The notes beneath the pieces were generated by a model. That model was not told the DNA's origin. It saw only the letters and a list, made by a program, of their open reading frames with translations, and made no database searches. A DNA stretch of 64,000 nucleotides from Leptolyngbya boryana PCC 6306 (lineage in GTDB: Bacteria; Cyanobacteriota; Cyanobacteriia; Leptolyngbyales; Leptolyngbyaceae), in assembly GCF_000353285.1 (NCBI RefSeq), contig NZ_KB731325.1:11006-75005 (forward strand), read 5' to 3'. This document shows positions 37,083 to 47,578 of the stretch, piece by piece (position 1 is the first letter of the stretch; every line of letters starts with the position of its first letter). The position numbers were made by a program, and so were the translations under genes.

Positions 37083-37466
37083 GTGAGTAAACGAGTCTTT
37101 CTAACGCTTCCAGATGGAATTGCTGATGACCTTGAACGGTGGGCGGCAAGTGAGAAAAATAAAGCTGCCACCCTCGCAGGATTTCTTGTTGAGGAAGCGG
37201 TTCGGCGCGCCAAGGAACAGGGGAAAATTCCTCCTGATGACGGCTCGTTCCCGCATTACGACACACTTGCAGAATTAGTGAGGCATAATCGCAATAAACT
37301 TGCTGAATCAGAAAAGTTTTCCTCTGCTCGACTGAAGGCTTTGTCTAGTGGGGATAAGCCAACGGAAGTCGAAATTCTGCGTCTTGCCCTCATCCTTGGC
37401 AGGACAGAAGAGTATGTTCTCAGTCTTAAAACGAATCCTGACGTTAGTGAAGGCAGTACGAATTGA
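37083..37466 (+). CDS. Ribbon-helix-helix (CopG/Arc-type) protein
   Basis: 127 residues, GTG start. Residues 1-45 fit an RHH DNA-binding domain: beta strand KRVFLTLP, helix DGIADDLERWAASE, helix KAATLAGFLVEEAVRRAKEQ. The remaining 80 residues are helical, without homology that I recognise. Such proteins are common plasmid and toxin-antitoxin regulators, but no toxin gene is adjacent. Palindromes immediately upstream suggest self-regulation. A short ATG-CGG-TGA minigene sits at 37078-37086, directly before the start. Confidence 0.75.
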   Translation: MSKRVFLTLPDGIADDLERWAASEKNKAATLAGFLVEEAVRRAKEQGKIPPDDGSFPHYDTLAELVRHNRNKLAESEKFSSARLKALSSGDKPTEVEILRLALILGRTEEYVLSLKTNPDVSEGSTN

Positions 37467-37494
37467 ACCCTCTTTGATTGTAATGTTCAACCAC

Positions 37495-37534
37495 CTTGTG
37501 TAATAAACGGATGATTTGTCCCCTATTACACAAG
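37495..37534 (+). terminator. 11-bp inverted repeat after RHH gene
   Basis: CTTGTGTAATA at 37495-37505 pairs exactly with 37524-37534, 18-nt loop, 29 bp past the stop. The rest of 37467-37768 holds nothing I can call. Confidence 0.45.
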
Positions 37535-37768
37535 ATAAACTCATGCATCAAGCTACGCCGCTGATGCACGATCGCTCATGGTGTTGGAACAGCATTACTC
37601 CTGATCGCTCGACAGCGTAGTGTCGCTCTAGGATACAAAGGGCGCGTCGGACTTTATGCTTTACCATCATCAGTATGATTGATTGCGGACAAGACTCAGA
37701 CAGAGAAGATCTCAGATACTTTGAGTATGGGGAATTACTGCGATCGTTAAATGATTGAGGGTCGGATC

Positions 37769-38287
37769 ATGGATGAAGAGATGCTGCGGCAACAATATGA
37801 GCAAACGGGCAACTTGCTAGATATATTGAAGAACCCCGCAGTGATGGAAGAAATAATTCGCCTCGAATCCGAATATGGTGAGATCGGAGCGGGGTTTCCG
37901 GCTTATTCCAAGAATCCGCAGCCTGTTACACCGAATCAGGCAAACGCTGTCATGCGGAAAGTGCGATTGCAGTCGATGGTATTAATCGACTTGGCAGAAC
38001 TCATCCAATCTGTAAATTTGGGGGTAGGAACTGAAGCAGCGATTACGGAAGGGAGACGGCGTATTCGTGAGCATCTCGCTCATCTTACGGATGAACAGCA
38101 GGCTTACTTCGACGCTTTAGTTGATGAAGATCAGCTTCAATTGTTAGATAAGCCCCTTCGCGCACGACTGAAATCGGTTGTCCACTTACTACTATCAGAT
38201 TCAGATTGGAATGCGATCGGGCAGGCAGCAACTAATGCACTTCAAAATCAATGGAACGAGTTTATTAGAAACTCTAAAACTGCTTAG
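37769..38287 (+). CDS. Hypothetical protein, 172 residues
   Basis: ATG at 37769 is preferred to 37751, because GAGG (37757-37760) is correctly spaced for it. The protein is helical and acidic (MDEEMLRQQYEQTGNLLDIL; AHLTDEQQAYFDALVDEDQL). No signal, membrane segment or catalytic motif. It is followed 166 bp later by another small gene on the same strand. Confidence 0.55.
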   Translation: MDEEMLRQQYEQTGNLLDILKNPAVMEEIIRLESEYGEIGAGFPAYSKNPQPVTPNQANAVMRKVRLQSMVLIDLAELIQSVNLGVGTEAAITEGRRRIREHLAHLTDEQQAYFDALVDEDQLQLLDKPLRARLKSVVHLLLSDSDWNAIGQAATNALQNQWNEFIRNSKTA

Positions 38288-38453
38288 ATCTGCTCTTTGC
38301 CGAATGATGATCAGTCTCGGCAAAAGAAGCTGAGATTGTGTCATTTGTCGCTGCTATCTACATCCTTCCAGCGTTATGAGCACGAATCCACGATCGCATT
38401 ATTCAAACTGTGCAAAGCTATCAATCAAGAATTAACGATCGCGGAGGATCGCA

Positions 38454-38759
38454 ATGAGTTCTGATTCAGGTTCGATCGAGGGAAACAAAACGCCACGAAT
38501 TGACGATTTTGGAGTCACCGTAGAAGAATATTTAGAGGGATTGGCGAAAGGCATTGATATTTTAGAAGTGAGAAGTCTGGAGCGATGGGGAATTCCAAGC
38601 GAATTAGTGATGGAATTGATTGAAATCAACAAGCGAGTTAGCAATGGGACGGCTAAGCCTGAAGAAGTCGTTCGAGGGTTACAAATCATGTCCCCACCGA
38701 TTCGGCGACAACGAATTAATGAACAAGATGCTGAGTTAATTGAGAGCGATAGCCCTTAG
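38454..38759 (+). CDS. Hypothetical protein, 101 residues
   Basis: A good GGAGG ribosome site precedes the ATG. Acidic, helical protein (VTVEEYLEGLAKGIDILEVR; SERWGIPSELVMELIEINKR-like pattern). Not recognised. It is part of a run of small same-strand genes before the CRISPR locus. Confidence 0.55.
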   Translation: MSSDSGSIEGNKTPRIDDFGVTVEEYLEGLAKGIDILEVRSLERWGIPSELVMELIEINKRVSNGTAKPEEVVRGLQIMSPPIRRQRINEQDAELIESDSP

Positions 38760-38910
38760 CGTAGGCTTTCCTCTGAACGTTAAGAGTTCAGGCAACATCT
38801 TCGGATTAAGACGATCGCAATCTTTGGATTAAAAAACAGAGTATTACTGGACGGGATCGATTGCTGCGGGATGTTAGCATAAAGCACAGCCATAATAGTC
38901 AGATACCCCA

Positions 38911-39531
38911 ATGGCCACTCTCGGTATAACTAAAGCGATTACTAACCTTAGTGAAGCTCATTCAAGACTGGGCGTTTCGCCAAGCTTGGACGCGCTAACT
39001 TTCTTCACGGAGTGGAAAGGGACACTACCTGCTTTGACTGATACCGAACGAGCAAGGCTTGATCATCTCAAGCAGCGTTATCTTTACTATGCTGACAGCG
39101 GAGCAATTACAGAAGGCACAGTGAACCTTATCCTGCTGTCTCCCTTACTGGAGACCCTCAACTTCATCGATCCGCCTTACCAAGTTCGCAGCGAAAAATA
39201 TGTTCGGTTTGAGATTGAGGATGGAGACACCCAACTGGATGGATTGATCGATGCCTTAATTCTTCAGGATCGTCTCTGGCTCATTCTCATCGAGAGTAAG
39301 CGGTACGGGTTTAGCGTCAGGCAAGCACTCCCACAAACGCTTGCCTATATGGTAAGTGCACCAACTTCTCCGGTGTTCGCGCTTATCACGACTGGAGAAG
39401 ACTATTTATTCGTGAAGTTCGATCGTGACTCTTCCCGCTACGCTCTATCAGATAAACTCACTCTGAGTACCGTCGAAGGCAATGAGCTGCATGTTGTTGC
39501 ACAGATCTTAAAGCGATTGATCAACTCATGA
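38911..39531 (+). CDS. Orphan HsdR-N-like PD-(D/E)XK nuclease
   Basis: 206 residues with the fold of the N-terminal nuclease domain of type I restriction R subunits: QVRSEKYVRFEIEDGDTQLD (D110), GLIDALILQDRLWLILIESK (D114, E128, K130), followed by ALPQTLAYM. The helicase/translocase of HsdR is absent. Stand-alone versions are frequent in cyanobacteria and usually annotated as restriction endonuclease subunit R. No methylase partner is nearby. It lies 430 bp from the distal end of CRISPR array 1. Confidence 0.75.
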   Translation: MATLGITKAITNLSEAHSRLGVSPSLDALTFFTEWKGTLPALTDTERARLDHLKQRYLYYADSGAITEGTVNLILLSPLLETLNFIDPPYQVRSEKYVRFEIEDGDTQLDGLIDALILQDRLWLILIESKRYGFSVRQALPQTLAYMVSAPTSPVFALITTGEDYLFVKFDRDSSRYALSDKLTLSTVEGNELHVVAQILKRLINS

Positions 39532-39689
39532 CTCAAGTTCGATCAAGCTTTTGAGGAGAAAGTGCCAAGGTCTAAGGCAGACTGTACTGCCTCAGCTGGT
39601 TCTGGGAAATATTCGGAAGTTAAATAGCTAGAGCGATCGCTGAATTCTCAGAGCGGGTTGAACCTGCGATCGTTTATTTAAAAGATTAG

Positions 39690-39947
39690 CAAAAGCCGCG
39701 CACGATTCAGAATCTAGTTGGCTACCTTTATCGAGCAATCGTAGAGGGTTGGAATTTATCAGTTGCACCACGATCGTCTTCTGTGATCCCTGATGGCTTC
39801 AGCCGTCGGTTTGATTGGACGAAAGCAAGCGGTTTAGTTGTTGCTGCAACAGTGATGGAAGGGGTGCATCAAACATTGCAGGTTGAGGGAGGTTGGCTCC
39901 TGGCTGACTTGATGATGCAACAGTATTCAGGAATGAGATCGAACTAA
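39690..39947 (+). pseudogene. Unidentified open frame without start
   Basis: A frame from 39690 to the stop at 39947 reads IQNLVGYLYRAIVEGWNLSV... and EGGWLLADLMMQQYSG. The amino-acid composition looks protein-like, but no start codon or ribosome site is near the beginning, so it is most likely the tail of a decayed gene. The rest of 39532-39958 shows nothing. Confidence 0.35.
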
Positions 39948-39958
39948 GCTGTCCGGTT

Positions 39959-40357
39959 TTTTCCACTCAATTGTGGTTCCCAACGAGTGAGAACGATATC
40001 GCGGATCCACTGATGGATATCATTGAGGGCACTGCGGTTTCCATTCAATTGTGGTTCCCAACGAGTGAGAACCATTACCGACCCTAATTCGGGAGAAGGA
40101 ATCAACATCGTTTCCATTCAATTGTGGTTCCCAACGAGTGAGAACTCGAACCTATAACCCTGCTAATGGAAAATGGCGTATGTTTCCATTCAATTGTGGT
40201 TCCCAACGAGTGAGAACAAGTGCATTTGGCTTGCCTATTAAAGGTGCAATGAGTTTCCATTCAATTGTGGTTCCCAACGAGTGAGAACTTGATGCAATCG
40301 CGACCGTGGCGCAACTGGAAGGTTTCCATTCAATTGTGGTTCCCAACGAGTGAGAAC
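39959..40357 (-). CRISPR. CRISPR array 1 (6 repeats, 5 spacers)
   Basis: 36-bp repeats beginning GTTTCCATTCAATTGTGG and ending CCCAACGAGTGAGAAC on the plus strand, at 39959, 40037, 40110, 40182, 40253 and 40322. The leftmost is degenerate (two mismatches), which marks the leader-distal end, so transcription runs right to left. On the transcript the repeat ends AATGGAAAC, and its 5' part folds as GTTCTCA/TGGGAAC. Spacers are 33-42 bp, none repeated that I can see. Confidence 0.95.
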
Positions 40358-40560
40358 GGTCGGAGTCTGAAACGCTCTATGTGAAAGCATCTCAGACCTA
40401 TATTTTCGCAGGGGTCTGATTCATCTGTCAATTATTGATATTCAATATCAATAATTCAAACAAAAAACGGCTGAAACTTCCTCCTAGCAAGCTATTTGGG
40501 AGGGTCAACGAAAGAATCAAGCTTTCAGCGATTGTCTGACCCTCCCAACTTTTGAAATAA
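40358..40560 (-). promoter_or_regulatory. Leader of CRISPR array 1
   Basis: Conserved with the leaders of arrays 2 and 3. A TGAAAC motif lies about 10 bp from the last repeat, a CAAAAAACGGCTGAAAC block follows, then a 12-bp inverted repeat (40496-40507 with 40537-40548) whose loop begins CAACGAAA. The remaining DNA to 40762 has no gene. Confidence 0.75.
40430..40456. repeat. 27-bp palindrome in leader 1
   Basis: AATTATTGATATT (40430-40442) and its exact complement (40444-40456) around a single C. It is absent from leaders 2 and 3. Confidence 0.8.
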
Positions 40561-40762
40561 TCTATGGTCTTATGCTCGAGAGCATTCTTACTAAGCGATC
40601 GTTAGGATACATAGTTAAGACACTTACTTAGAAAAGGCGCTAGAACACAATACAGCTTCAAACATTACATGACAAAAGTGCCTGTTAGCTGCCAGTAAGT
40701 CACTCCTAATCAAAACGGTTCATAGAATTTATAGCGCGGCATCAATGTTGATATTAGGCAGA

Positions 40763-42286
40763 GCTTTCATTCAATTGTTTGCCCCCATCAATGGAGACCT
40801 GAGTCAAGAGGCTAGGAAAGTTGCTTCAAGAATTATGGTCGAGTGTTTCCATTCAATTGTTTGCCCCCATCAATGGAGACAATTTCGTAATCATCCGACG
40901 ATTCGACGCACGATCGATGGTTTCCATTCAATTGTTTGCCCCCATCAATGGAGACAACAGAAATCTTGGCGGACTTGATGACTTGTTTGGGTAGGGGTTT
41001 CCATTCAATTGTTTGCCCCCATCAATGGAGACTTGCAATTGGACAGCTCATCAAAAATCTCAGTTTATTCAGCAAATTATTCAAGTTTCCATTCAATTGT
41101 TTGCCCCCATCAATGGAGACTTGAGCAACGATTAGAAGCCACCCGGATGTTGATTGAAGGTTTCCATTCAATTGTTTGCCCCCATCAATGGAGACCGGAA
41201 GACATCCAACATCTTACGCTCATGCGTAACCAGTTAAAGTTTCCATTCAATTGTTTGCCCCCATCAATGGAGACCCACTGCGATCACTACGGGATTGTCC
41301 CCGGAGGTAAGTGTCTGTGCGTTTCCATTCAATTGTTTGCCCCCATCAATGGAGACGTACCACAAGAAAAACGCTAGAGATCCATGTATACAGCAAGTTT
41401 CCATTCAATTGTTTGCCCCCATCAATGGAGACTCAGAAATCGAAGCTTTGATTGGCTCCTCTCGTAAAGAGGTGGAAAGTTTCCATTCAATTGTTTGCCC
41501 CCATCAATGGAGACGCGTATTATGAGGGATTGACAGAGAAGAGGGGCGATCGTGTGTTTCCATTCAATTGTTTGCCCCCATCAATGGAGACCTCACATTT
41601 TGAGCAGCTTCCTTATATTTCTCAACAGGAATACAAGTGAGTTTCCATTCAATTGTTTGCCCCCATCAATGGAGACCACCGTATGTTGCTGCTGGCGCAG
41701 CTTACCCCCCAAATTATGTTTCCATTCAATTGTTTGCCCCCATCAATGGAGACGTGGAGAGAATATCTTGGTGCGTATGGTATCAACCCTGACGTTTCCA
41801 TTCAATTGTTTGCCCCCATCAATGGAGACAGCCAGTGAAATTGGAGTTGTTTGGCTGGGATTAATCCCGGGTTTCCATTCAATTGTTTGCCCCCATCAAT
41901 GGAGACTTAGGTAATAAATATCAGCTTTCTTTTGTGGGTGATCTTATGTTTCCATTCAATTGTTTGCCCCCATCAATGGAGACAACCCTTCGAACCTGTT
42001 CCTTCTACTTTAGAAGAAATGGTTTCCATTCAATTGTTTGCCCCCATCAATGGAGACAAGCTAATAAGCATTATCACGATAATGCAAATCCAAACCTTGT
42101 TTCCATTCAATTGTTTGCCCCCATCAATGGAGACACTGTAGAAGGAATTCAATGGGCTGGTAAAGTATGCTCGTTTCCATTCAATTGTTTGCCCCCATCA
42201 ATGGAGACGAAGCTGAGCTTAATGCTTTCTTTACTAAAGAAGCGACTCTTGTTTCCATTCAATTGTTTGCCCCCATCAATGGAGAC
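40763..42286 (-). CRISPR. CRISPR array 2 (20 repeats, 19 spacers)
   Basis: 36-bp repeats beginning GTTTCCATTCAATTGTTTGC and ending CCCATCAATGGAGAC on the plus strand, from 40763 to 42286. The first copy (40763-40798) differs at two positions, marking the old end. The leader is at the right, so the array is read from the minus strand. On the transcript the repeat starts with a GTCTCCAT/ATGGGGGC stem and ends AATTGAATGGAAAC. cas2 lies just beyond the leader. Apparent open frames inside are translations of the repeat. Confidence 0.97.
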
Positions 42287-42477
42287 CCCTCCTATTGAAA
42301 CCTATACCCTGCTTGATGTCTAGGCTCGGTTTGCGAGGGTCAAGCAAAAAACAAAAAAAATGCGCTCTCTGACTTCCTAAAAAAACGCTGAAACTCTTAT
42401 TACAAAAGGCTGCGAGGCTCCCAACGAAATAATGAATCTTCCAAGCAAATCTCCTGAGCCTCGCAGCAAATACGACA
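42287..42477 (-). promoter_or_regulatory. Leader of CRISPR array 2
   Basis: Starts with CCCCTCCTATTGAAAC next to the last repeat, then CGGTTTGCGAGGGTCAAGC, an A-rich stretch, and a perfect 12-bp inverted repeat GCTGCGAGGCTC (42409-42420) / GAGCCTCGCAGC (42456-42467), 35-nt loop. It abuts the end of cas2. Confidence 0.75.
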
Positions 42478-42756
42478 CTAGACGATCGTTGATCCCGGCG
42501 GTTCCACGATTTCCACTCCACCCCAAACCTCAACCTGCTGCAACATTTGCTGCGAAATCGGATACATCCGCACACTATCCTCCTCGATCTTAATGCGCTG
42601 CTGCAATCGCTTCCGAAGCTCTTTGAACTTCACAGCCGAAAGTGCACATTCAAACACACTATATTGCACCCGCTGCCCATATCCTTCCAACAAATCCGCT
42701 ATCTTCTTCCGCCGCTTATCAGACGGAATATCATAGGTCACTACATAAATTAGCAT
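42478..42756 (-). CDS. cas2: CRISPR adaptation protein Cas2
   Basis: 92 residues. The ferredoxin-like fold begins MLIYVVTYDIPSDKRR, with catalytic-position D9, and continues GYGQRVQYSVFEC, the standard Cas2 block. It forms the Cas1-Cas2 integrase that inserts spacers at the leader end. It lies 16 bp after cas1 on the same strand and ends next to leader 2. Length is normal. Confidence 0.97.
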   Translation of the reverse strand: MLIYVVTYDIPSDKRRKKIADLLEGYGQRVQYSVFECALSAVKFKELRKRLQQRIKIEEDSVRMYPISQQMLQQVEVWGGVEIVEPPGSTIV

Positions 42757-42772
42757 CTATCCCGCTTCCACT

Positions 42773-43750
42773 TCACCGAATCAGATAAGGCGAATACAAA
42801 CAACTCGGATCATACACAAACTGCTTATAAGCCCTCACCTGCTGCGATAGTAAATTCCAACGCGGCTGCTCCTCGACAGACTCTTCCATCCGTTGCACAA
42901 AAGCCTGTAAAAACTTCCGCCGCCCCGATTGATTCAAATAGCATCCGCCGTCATGGTACTCAAAATCATCATCTGCACTTACCAGCCCACGATTCACCAA
43001 ATACAGCACTAGCGAATCCACGATCGACGATCGAAATTCCTCAATCAAATCTGATGCGAGTGCTGCATGACGATCATGCCCCTGATGCAAACAGCCCCAG
43101 TAAGGATCTAATCCTTGAAGCTCAATCAACGTCAGCAAATGATTCCATAACACCTGATATCCAAAACTCAGCATCGCATTGACCGGATTGCCTGGTGGAC
43201 GGCGCGATCGCGCTAAAAATACAAATCCCGCTCCACTCAAACATTCACCAAATGCAGAAAAATAGCTTGCTGCTCCTGCTCCCTCTAATCCCATCAATCG
43301 CGCGATCGATACCGCTTCCCCTGCTTGCTGTACTAAATATGCCAAGCTTTCGATCGCCAAAGCTGTTTGTTCAGAAGCTCGTCGCCGTTGCTGCCGCATC
43401 AAAATTACTCGGCTATTTTTCAACTTTGCTTGCACAATAATTCGGGCTGTTTGCAGCTGAAGCTCTGGTGATAGTAATTGCTGATATCGTGATAATTGCC
43501 GATAGCCTTGAGTAATTGATAGGACTCGTCCATAGCACTTTCCCATGCGAGACAGATATGCGATCGCAATGTTTCGCTGCAAGCAAGCACGAATAACCTG
43601 AGTTGTGACTTGGGATTGACCAAAAATTAGAATCTGCTCTAGCAGTGGCAACTGAACTTGATCCAGAATCGTTTCACCTCGTTTGATCAAGACTGATTCT
43701 TGTCGCAGTGATAGATAGCAACCCTGGTGAGAAACATAGAGCGTTTTCAC
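42773..43750 (-). CDS. cas1: CRISPR integrase Cas1
   Basis: 325 residues. Metal-binding active-site residues are present: E156 in LMGLEGAGAA, H222 in GCLHQGHDRH, and D234/E237 in LASDLIEEFR. No reverse-transcriptase or Cas6 fusion is present. It is flanked by csx18 (12 bp upstream) and cas2 (16 bp downstream), the usual cyanobacterial order. As the only cas1 in the window it probably serves all three arrays, whose leaders are alike. Confidence 0.97.
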   Translation of the reverse strand: MKTLYVSHQGCYLSLRQESVLIKRGETILDQVQLPLLEQILIFGQSQVTTQVIRACLQRNIAIAYLSRMGKCYGRVLSITQGYRQLSRYQQLLSPELQLQTARIIVQAKLKNSRVILMRQQRRRASEQTALAIESLAYLVQQAGEAVSIARLMGLEGAGAASYFSAFGECLSGAGFVFLARSRRPPGNPVNAMLSFGYQVLWNHLLTLIELQGLDPYWGCLHQGHDRHAALASDLIEEFRSSIVDSLVLYLVNRGLVSADDDFEYHDGGCYLNQSGRRKFLQAFVQRMEESVEEQPRWNLLSQQVRAYKQFVYDPSCLYSPYLIR

Positions 43751-43762
43751 GACTGCGTCCTA

Positions 43763-44023
43763 CTACCGATATCGATCCACATTGCTGCTTTCTCGTCTGC
43801 GAAGGTCAGCAGTTGGAGGTAAATTACGATCGCGCTGCATTGAAATGACGACACGATCGACGACAGTTCCGGTGGCAAAAGTTGCGATCGTGACAAGCAG
43901 GGTGTTGATGATGACGGCTGCTAATCCTAATGGAGCAATCAGCAGAATAACTAAGGTTAAGGCTCCGCTGATTCCGGCAATCGAGGCATTGCGAACTTGT
44001 AGGGCGCGATTTGAAAGATACAT
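43763..44023 (-). CDS. csx18: CRISPR-associated membrane protein Csx18
   Basis: 86 residues, two hydrophobic segments (ISGALTLVILLIAPLGLAAV and NTLLVTIATFATGTVV) and a basic tail. The sequence pattern NRALQVRNASIAG...LIAPLGLAAVI matches Csx18, a small membrane protein encoded beside cas1 in cyanobacterial type III loci; its role is unknown. It is first of the csx18-cas1-cas2 transcript. The membrane location suggests a tie between type III signalling or adaptation and the membrane. Confidence 0.8.
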   Translation of the reverse strand: MYLSNRALQVRNASIAGISGALTLVILLIAPLGLAAVIINTLLVTIATFATGTVVDRVVISMQRDRNLPPTADLRRRESSNVDRYR

Positions 44024-44407
44024 GAGGTTTTTCTGTAGATGATCATTGTCTGTGCTCCCTGATCAAATTGCGAAAGATAGAGTGATGCGATCGCGGGTGG
44101 GAAAAATTGTTGTACAGCGATCGAACTAACTGGCGCAGGTTCTAGTCAATGAGGTGTTTGTATTGAGAGAGACCCTGATCGTTCTAACTGCGCTTTCGCC
44201 AAAGGTATTGTAGTGGCAATGCGGGAAACTGGATAAATTTGTTACATCAATGTTACTTAGATCTGGTTTGGCTGATTGTGACTGAAAGGACGCCTTGTAA
44301 GGGCTTGATTAGAGAATGGGCTGGTAGATGAAAATGCTGGCTCAGACGTTTTTGAGAATCAGTATCGCTACCATTCATTTGATCTATAGAGTAATTCTCA
44401 ATGCTCA
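44024..44407. promoter_or_regulatory. Region between array 3 and csx18
   Basis: 384 bp, no gene. It must contain the promoter of csx18-cas1-cas2 unless they are read from array 3. I see no confident promoter motif. Confidence 0.4.
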
Positions 44408-47400
44408 GTTTCCATTCAATTAATTGCCTCTATTAAAAGAGACTCTTATGACCATCGAAAGGCAGAATTACATCAATTCGATTCGTTTCCATTCAATTAA
44501 TTGCCTCTATTAAAAGAGACCAACATTGAACAGGATGCAGACACAATCCTGTTTATCTAGTTTCCATTCAATTAATTGCCTCTATTAAAAGAGACATCAA
44601 AGAAATTAGATCAAGCTAGAAAAGATACAGGTTTCCATTCAATTAATTGCCTCTATTAAAAGAGACGCATCAATTTTATTGGCTCTGGTAATAGCAATGA
44701 TCGTGGTTTCCATTCAATTAATTGCCTCTATTAAAAGAGACTGTAGCTTTACTTTCAGAGCATCCATTATTTAATATTTCAGTTTCCATTCAATTAATTG
44801 CCTCTATTAAAAGAGACTGGAGGTAGATATTAAATGCCAGTAATTAACAATAATGTACTTCTAGAGTTTCCATTCAATTAATTGCCTCTATTAAAAGAGA
44901 CCTCGTATGGTGGAGCGTTTGACTACTACCTTCTTAGGTTTCCATTCAATTAATTGCCTCTATTAAAAGAGACCTCAGATCTTAATTCAGATTCTTGATC
45001 TTAGATTCAGATCTAGTTTCCATTCAATTAATTGCCTCTATTAAAAGAGACACTCACGGCACCGAAGATCAACTTCGAGCAATACAAGTAGTTTCCATTC
45101 AATTAATTGCCTCTATTAAAAGAGACATTCGCTCTGCGTTTGTGTCCAGTGAGCAATTTGCGCGGGTTTCCATTCAATTAATTGCCTCTATTAAAAGAGA
45201 CTTGTGATGCAATCTTGGCACTCATAATCTGCACATCTTTCATGTTTCCATTCAATTAATTGCCTCTATTAAAAGAGACACTAAAACAATTAGATTTTGC
45301 GTTCTGTTCTTGGAGTTTCCATTCAATTAATTGCCTCTATTAAAAGAGACCTCCCCACGTTTGAGGCTAAGACATGTGTGCTGTGCTGGCGTTTCCATTC
45401 AATTAATTGCCTCTATTAAAAGAGACTGAAAGACTAATTAGTATTGCTGCTGATACAAATTTGGTTTCCATTCAATTAATTGCCTCTATTAAAAGAGACC
45501 AGATAAGCCTTTATCACCCAATCTATTCGATAAAAACCCATAAAGTTTCCATTCAATTAATTGCCTCTATTAAAAGAGACCGGGTACACCTTCTATTGGA
45601 TACAAGCTTGTGATGTTTCCATTCAATTAATTGCCTCTATTAAAAGAGACGTCGCAATTCGCCGCAAGCTTCGTTGCCTGAACTGTGTTTCCATTCAATT
45701 AATTGCCTCTATTAAAAGAGACAAAACACTCGAACAAGTTGGACTCGCTTTGAACTTCAGTTTCCATTCAATTAATTGCCTCTATTAAAAGAGACCCAGG
45801 AATTAGCCGAAATCAAAGCGGCTGCAAGTGAGTTTCCATTCAATTAATTGCCTCTATTAAAAGAGACACCGCCGCAAGTAAGAAGTCTTTCGCTGATTAA
45901 TGAGTTTCCATTCAATTAATTGCCTCTATTAAAAGAGACCTAGAGATGGGACATGCAGGGGATGAGGTATTTGACGAGCAGTTTGAAGTTTCCATTCAAT
46001 TAATTGCCTCTATTAAAAGAGACATGCCTATTTGGAAAATCTTTGGTAAGCAGAACGCTAACCGTGTTTCCATTCAATTAATTGCCTCTATTAAAAGAGA
46101 CTTGATCCTATCTATTTGGATGCAAATGGCAACTTTGATCCATTCCGTTTCCATTCAATTAATTGCCTCTATTAAAAGAGACTACATATAGGTGGAGCGC
46201 CCGTCCCCCCGTGTGGGTGGGTTTCCATTCAATTAATTGCCTCTATTAAAAGAGACTACAGTCGATTCAAACGCCCGATCAGCTCCCTTTACCCAAGTTT
46301 CCATTCAATTAATTGCCTCTATTAAAAGAGACTCACGCTCGAAGTGATCACCACTTACTGAACTGCGACCTACGAATGCATCAAGTTTCCATTCAATTAA
46401 TTGCCTCTATTAAAAGAGACTTGCTAGCGGATTAGAAACAACGGTCACGAACATAGACAGAACTGTTTCCATTCAATTAATTGCCTCTATTAAAAGAGAC
46501 AACAATGGTTATGGTTTAGAATCTGACACCGCAGTTGATGGTTTCCATTCAATTAATTGCCTCTATTAAAAGAGACTTTCCAGCTAGGCTTCTAATTCCA
46601 GGTCGAGAAAAACAGCGTTTCCATTCAATTAATTGCCTCTATTAAAAGAGACGCAAATCCCCTGACACCTTGTCTGTCAGTTATGGCAAGGTTTCCATTC
46701 AATTAATTGCCTCTATTAAAAGAGACATCGAGAGCGATGTATCAATTGCCAAATCGCTACAAACCAACGTTTCCATTCAATTAATTGCCTCTATTAAAAG
46801 AGACTCCATGACCACCGGAATGCCCTCAAAGACGGGGAACATCCGCGGTTTCCATTCAATTAATTGCCTCTATTAAAAGAGACAAGTTATTGAGTCAAAA
46901 ATGATTCTTTCTGAAGGGCGTAAAATGTTTCCATTCAATTAATTGCCTCTATTAAAAGAGACCATTCTTGAAGTTTCAAAGCAAAGGCACTAAGCGCTTC
47001 ATGTTTCCATTCAATTAATTGCCTCTATTAAAAGAGACCCGACCTTCAGTAAAGGATTTGAAGCTATGAAAGAGCTTTACAGTTTCCATTCAATTAATTG
47101 CCTCTATTAAAAGAGACTAGAATATGGGGGGTGCACTAATGCAGATGGCATTCTCTGGTGAGTTTCCATTCAATTAATTGCCTCTATTAAAAGAGACATC
47201 GAGACGTTGCAGCGGAACGGAAGACAGGGAAGAGGTTTCCATTCAATTAATTGCCTCTATTAAAAGAGACCTTAAAATAAGAATTAAAAAGTAGCTGAGT
47301 AAGTTACAAATGGTTCAGGTTTCCATTCAATTAATTGCCTCTATTAAAAGAGACCCCGATCACGCCACAATCACGCCACAATCGTAAACTGAGAAGTTTC

Positions 47401-47578
47401 CATTCAATTAATTGCCTCTATTAAAAGAGACTTGCTGCGCGTTGGGGTTAGTAGTCAGCCGGATCGTAGGTTTCCATTCAATTAATTGCCTCTATTAAAA
47501 GAGACCTGGCTCTATGTCCGTTGCTTCTCGTTACGTTCTCGAGTTTCCATTCAATTAATTGCCTCTATTAAAAGAGAC
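44408..47578 (-). CRISPR. CRISPR array 3 (42 repeats, 41 spacers by count)
   Basis: 36-bp repeats beginning GTTTCCATTCAATTAATTGC and ending CTATTAAAAGAGAC on the plus strand, very uniform from 44408 to 47578. The leader is at the right, so it is transcribed leftward. On the transcript the repeat starts with a GTCTCT/AGAGGC stem and ends AATTAATTGAATGGAAAC, very like the Synechocystis CRISPR3 (III-Bv) repeat. It is the longest and most homogeneous array, hence probably the most actively expanding. It lies directly downstream of the cmr operon. Confidence 0.97.

Noticed and set aside
40745-42323. Series of overlapping plus-strand frames with repeated FPFNCLPPSMET or FHSIVCPHQWR units
   Set aside because: They are translations of CRISPR repeats in array 2, not proteins. 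The same applies to VSIQLIASIKRD frames at 44995-46876 and the frame at 40152-40346.
39959-47578. Reading the arrays in plus orientation
   Set aside because: Degenerate terminal repeats of arrays 1 and 2 are at the left, conserved leaders are at the right, and the GGAAAC end matches known cyanobacterial handles only on the minus strand.
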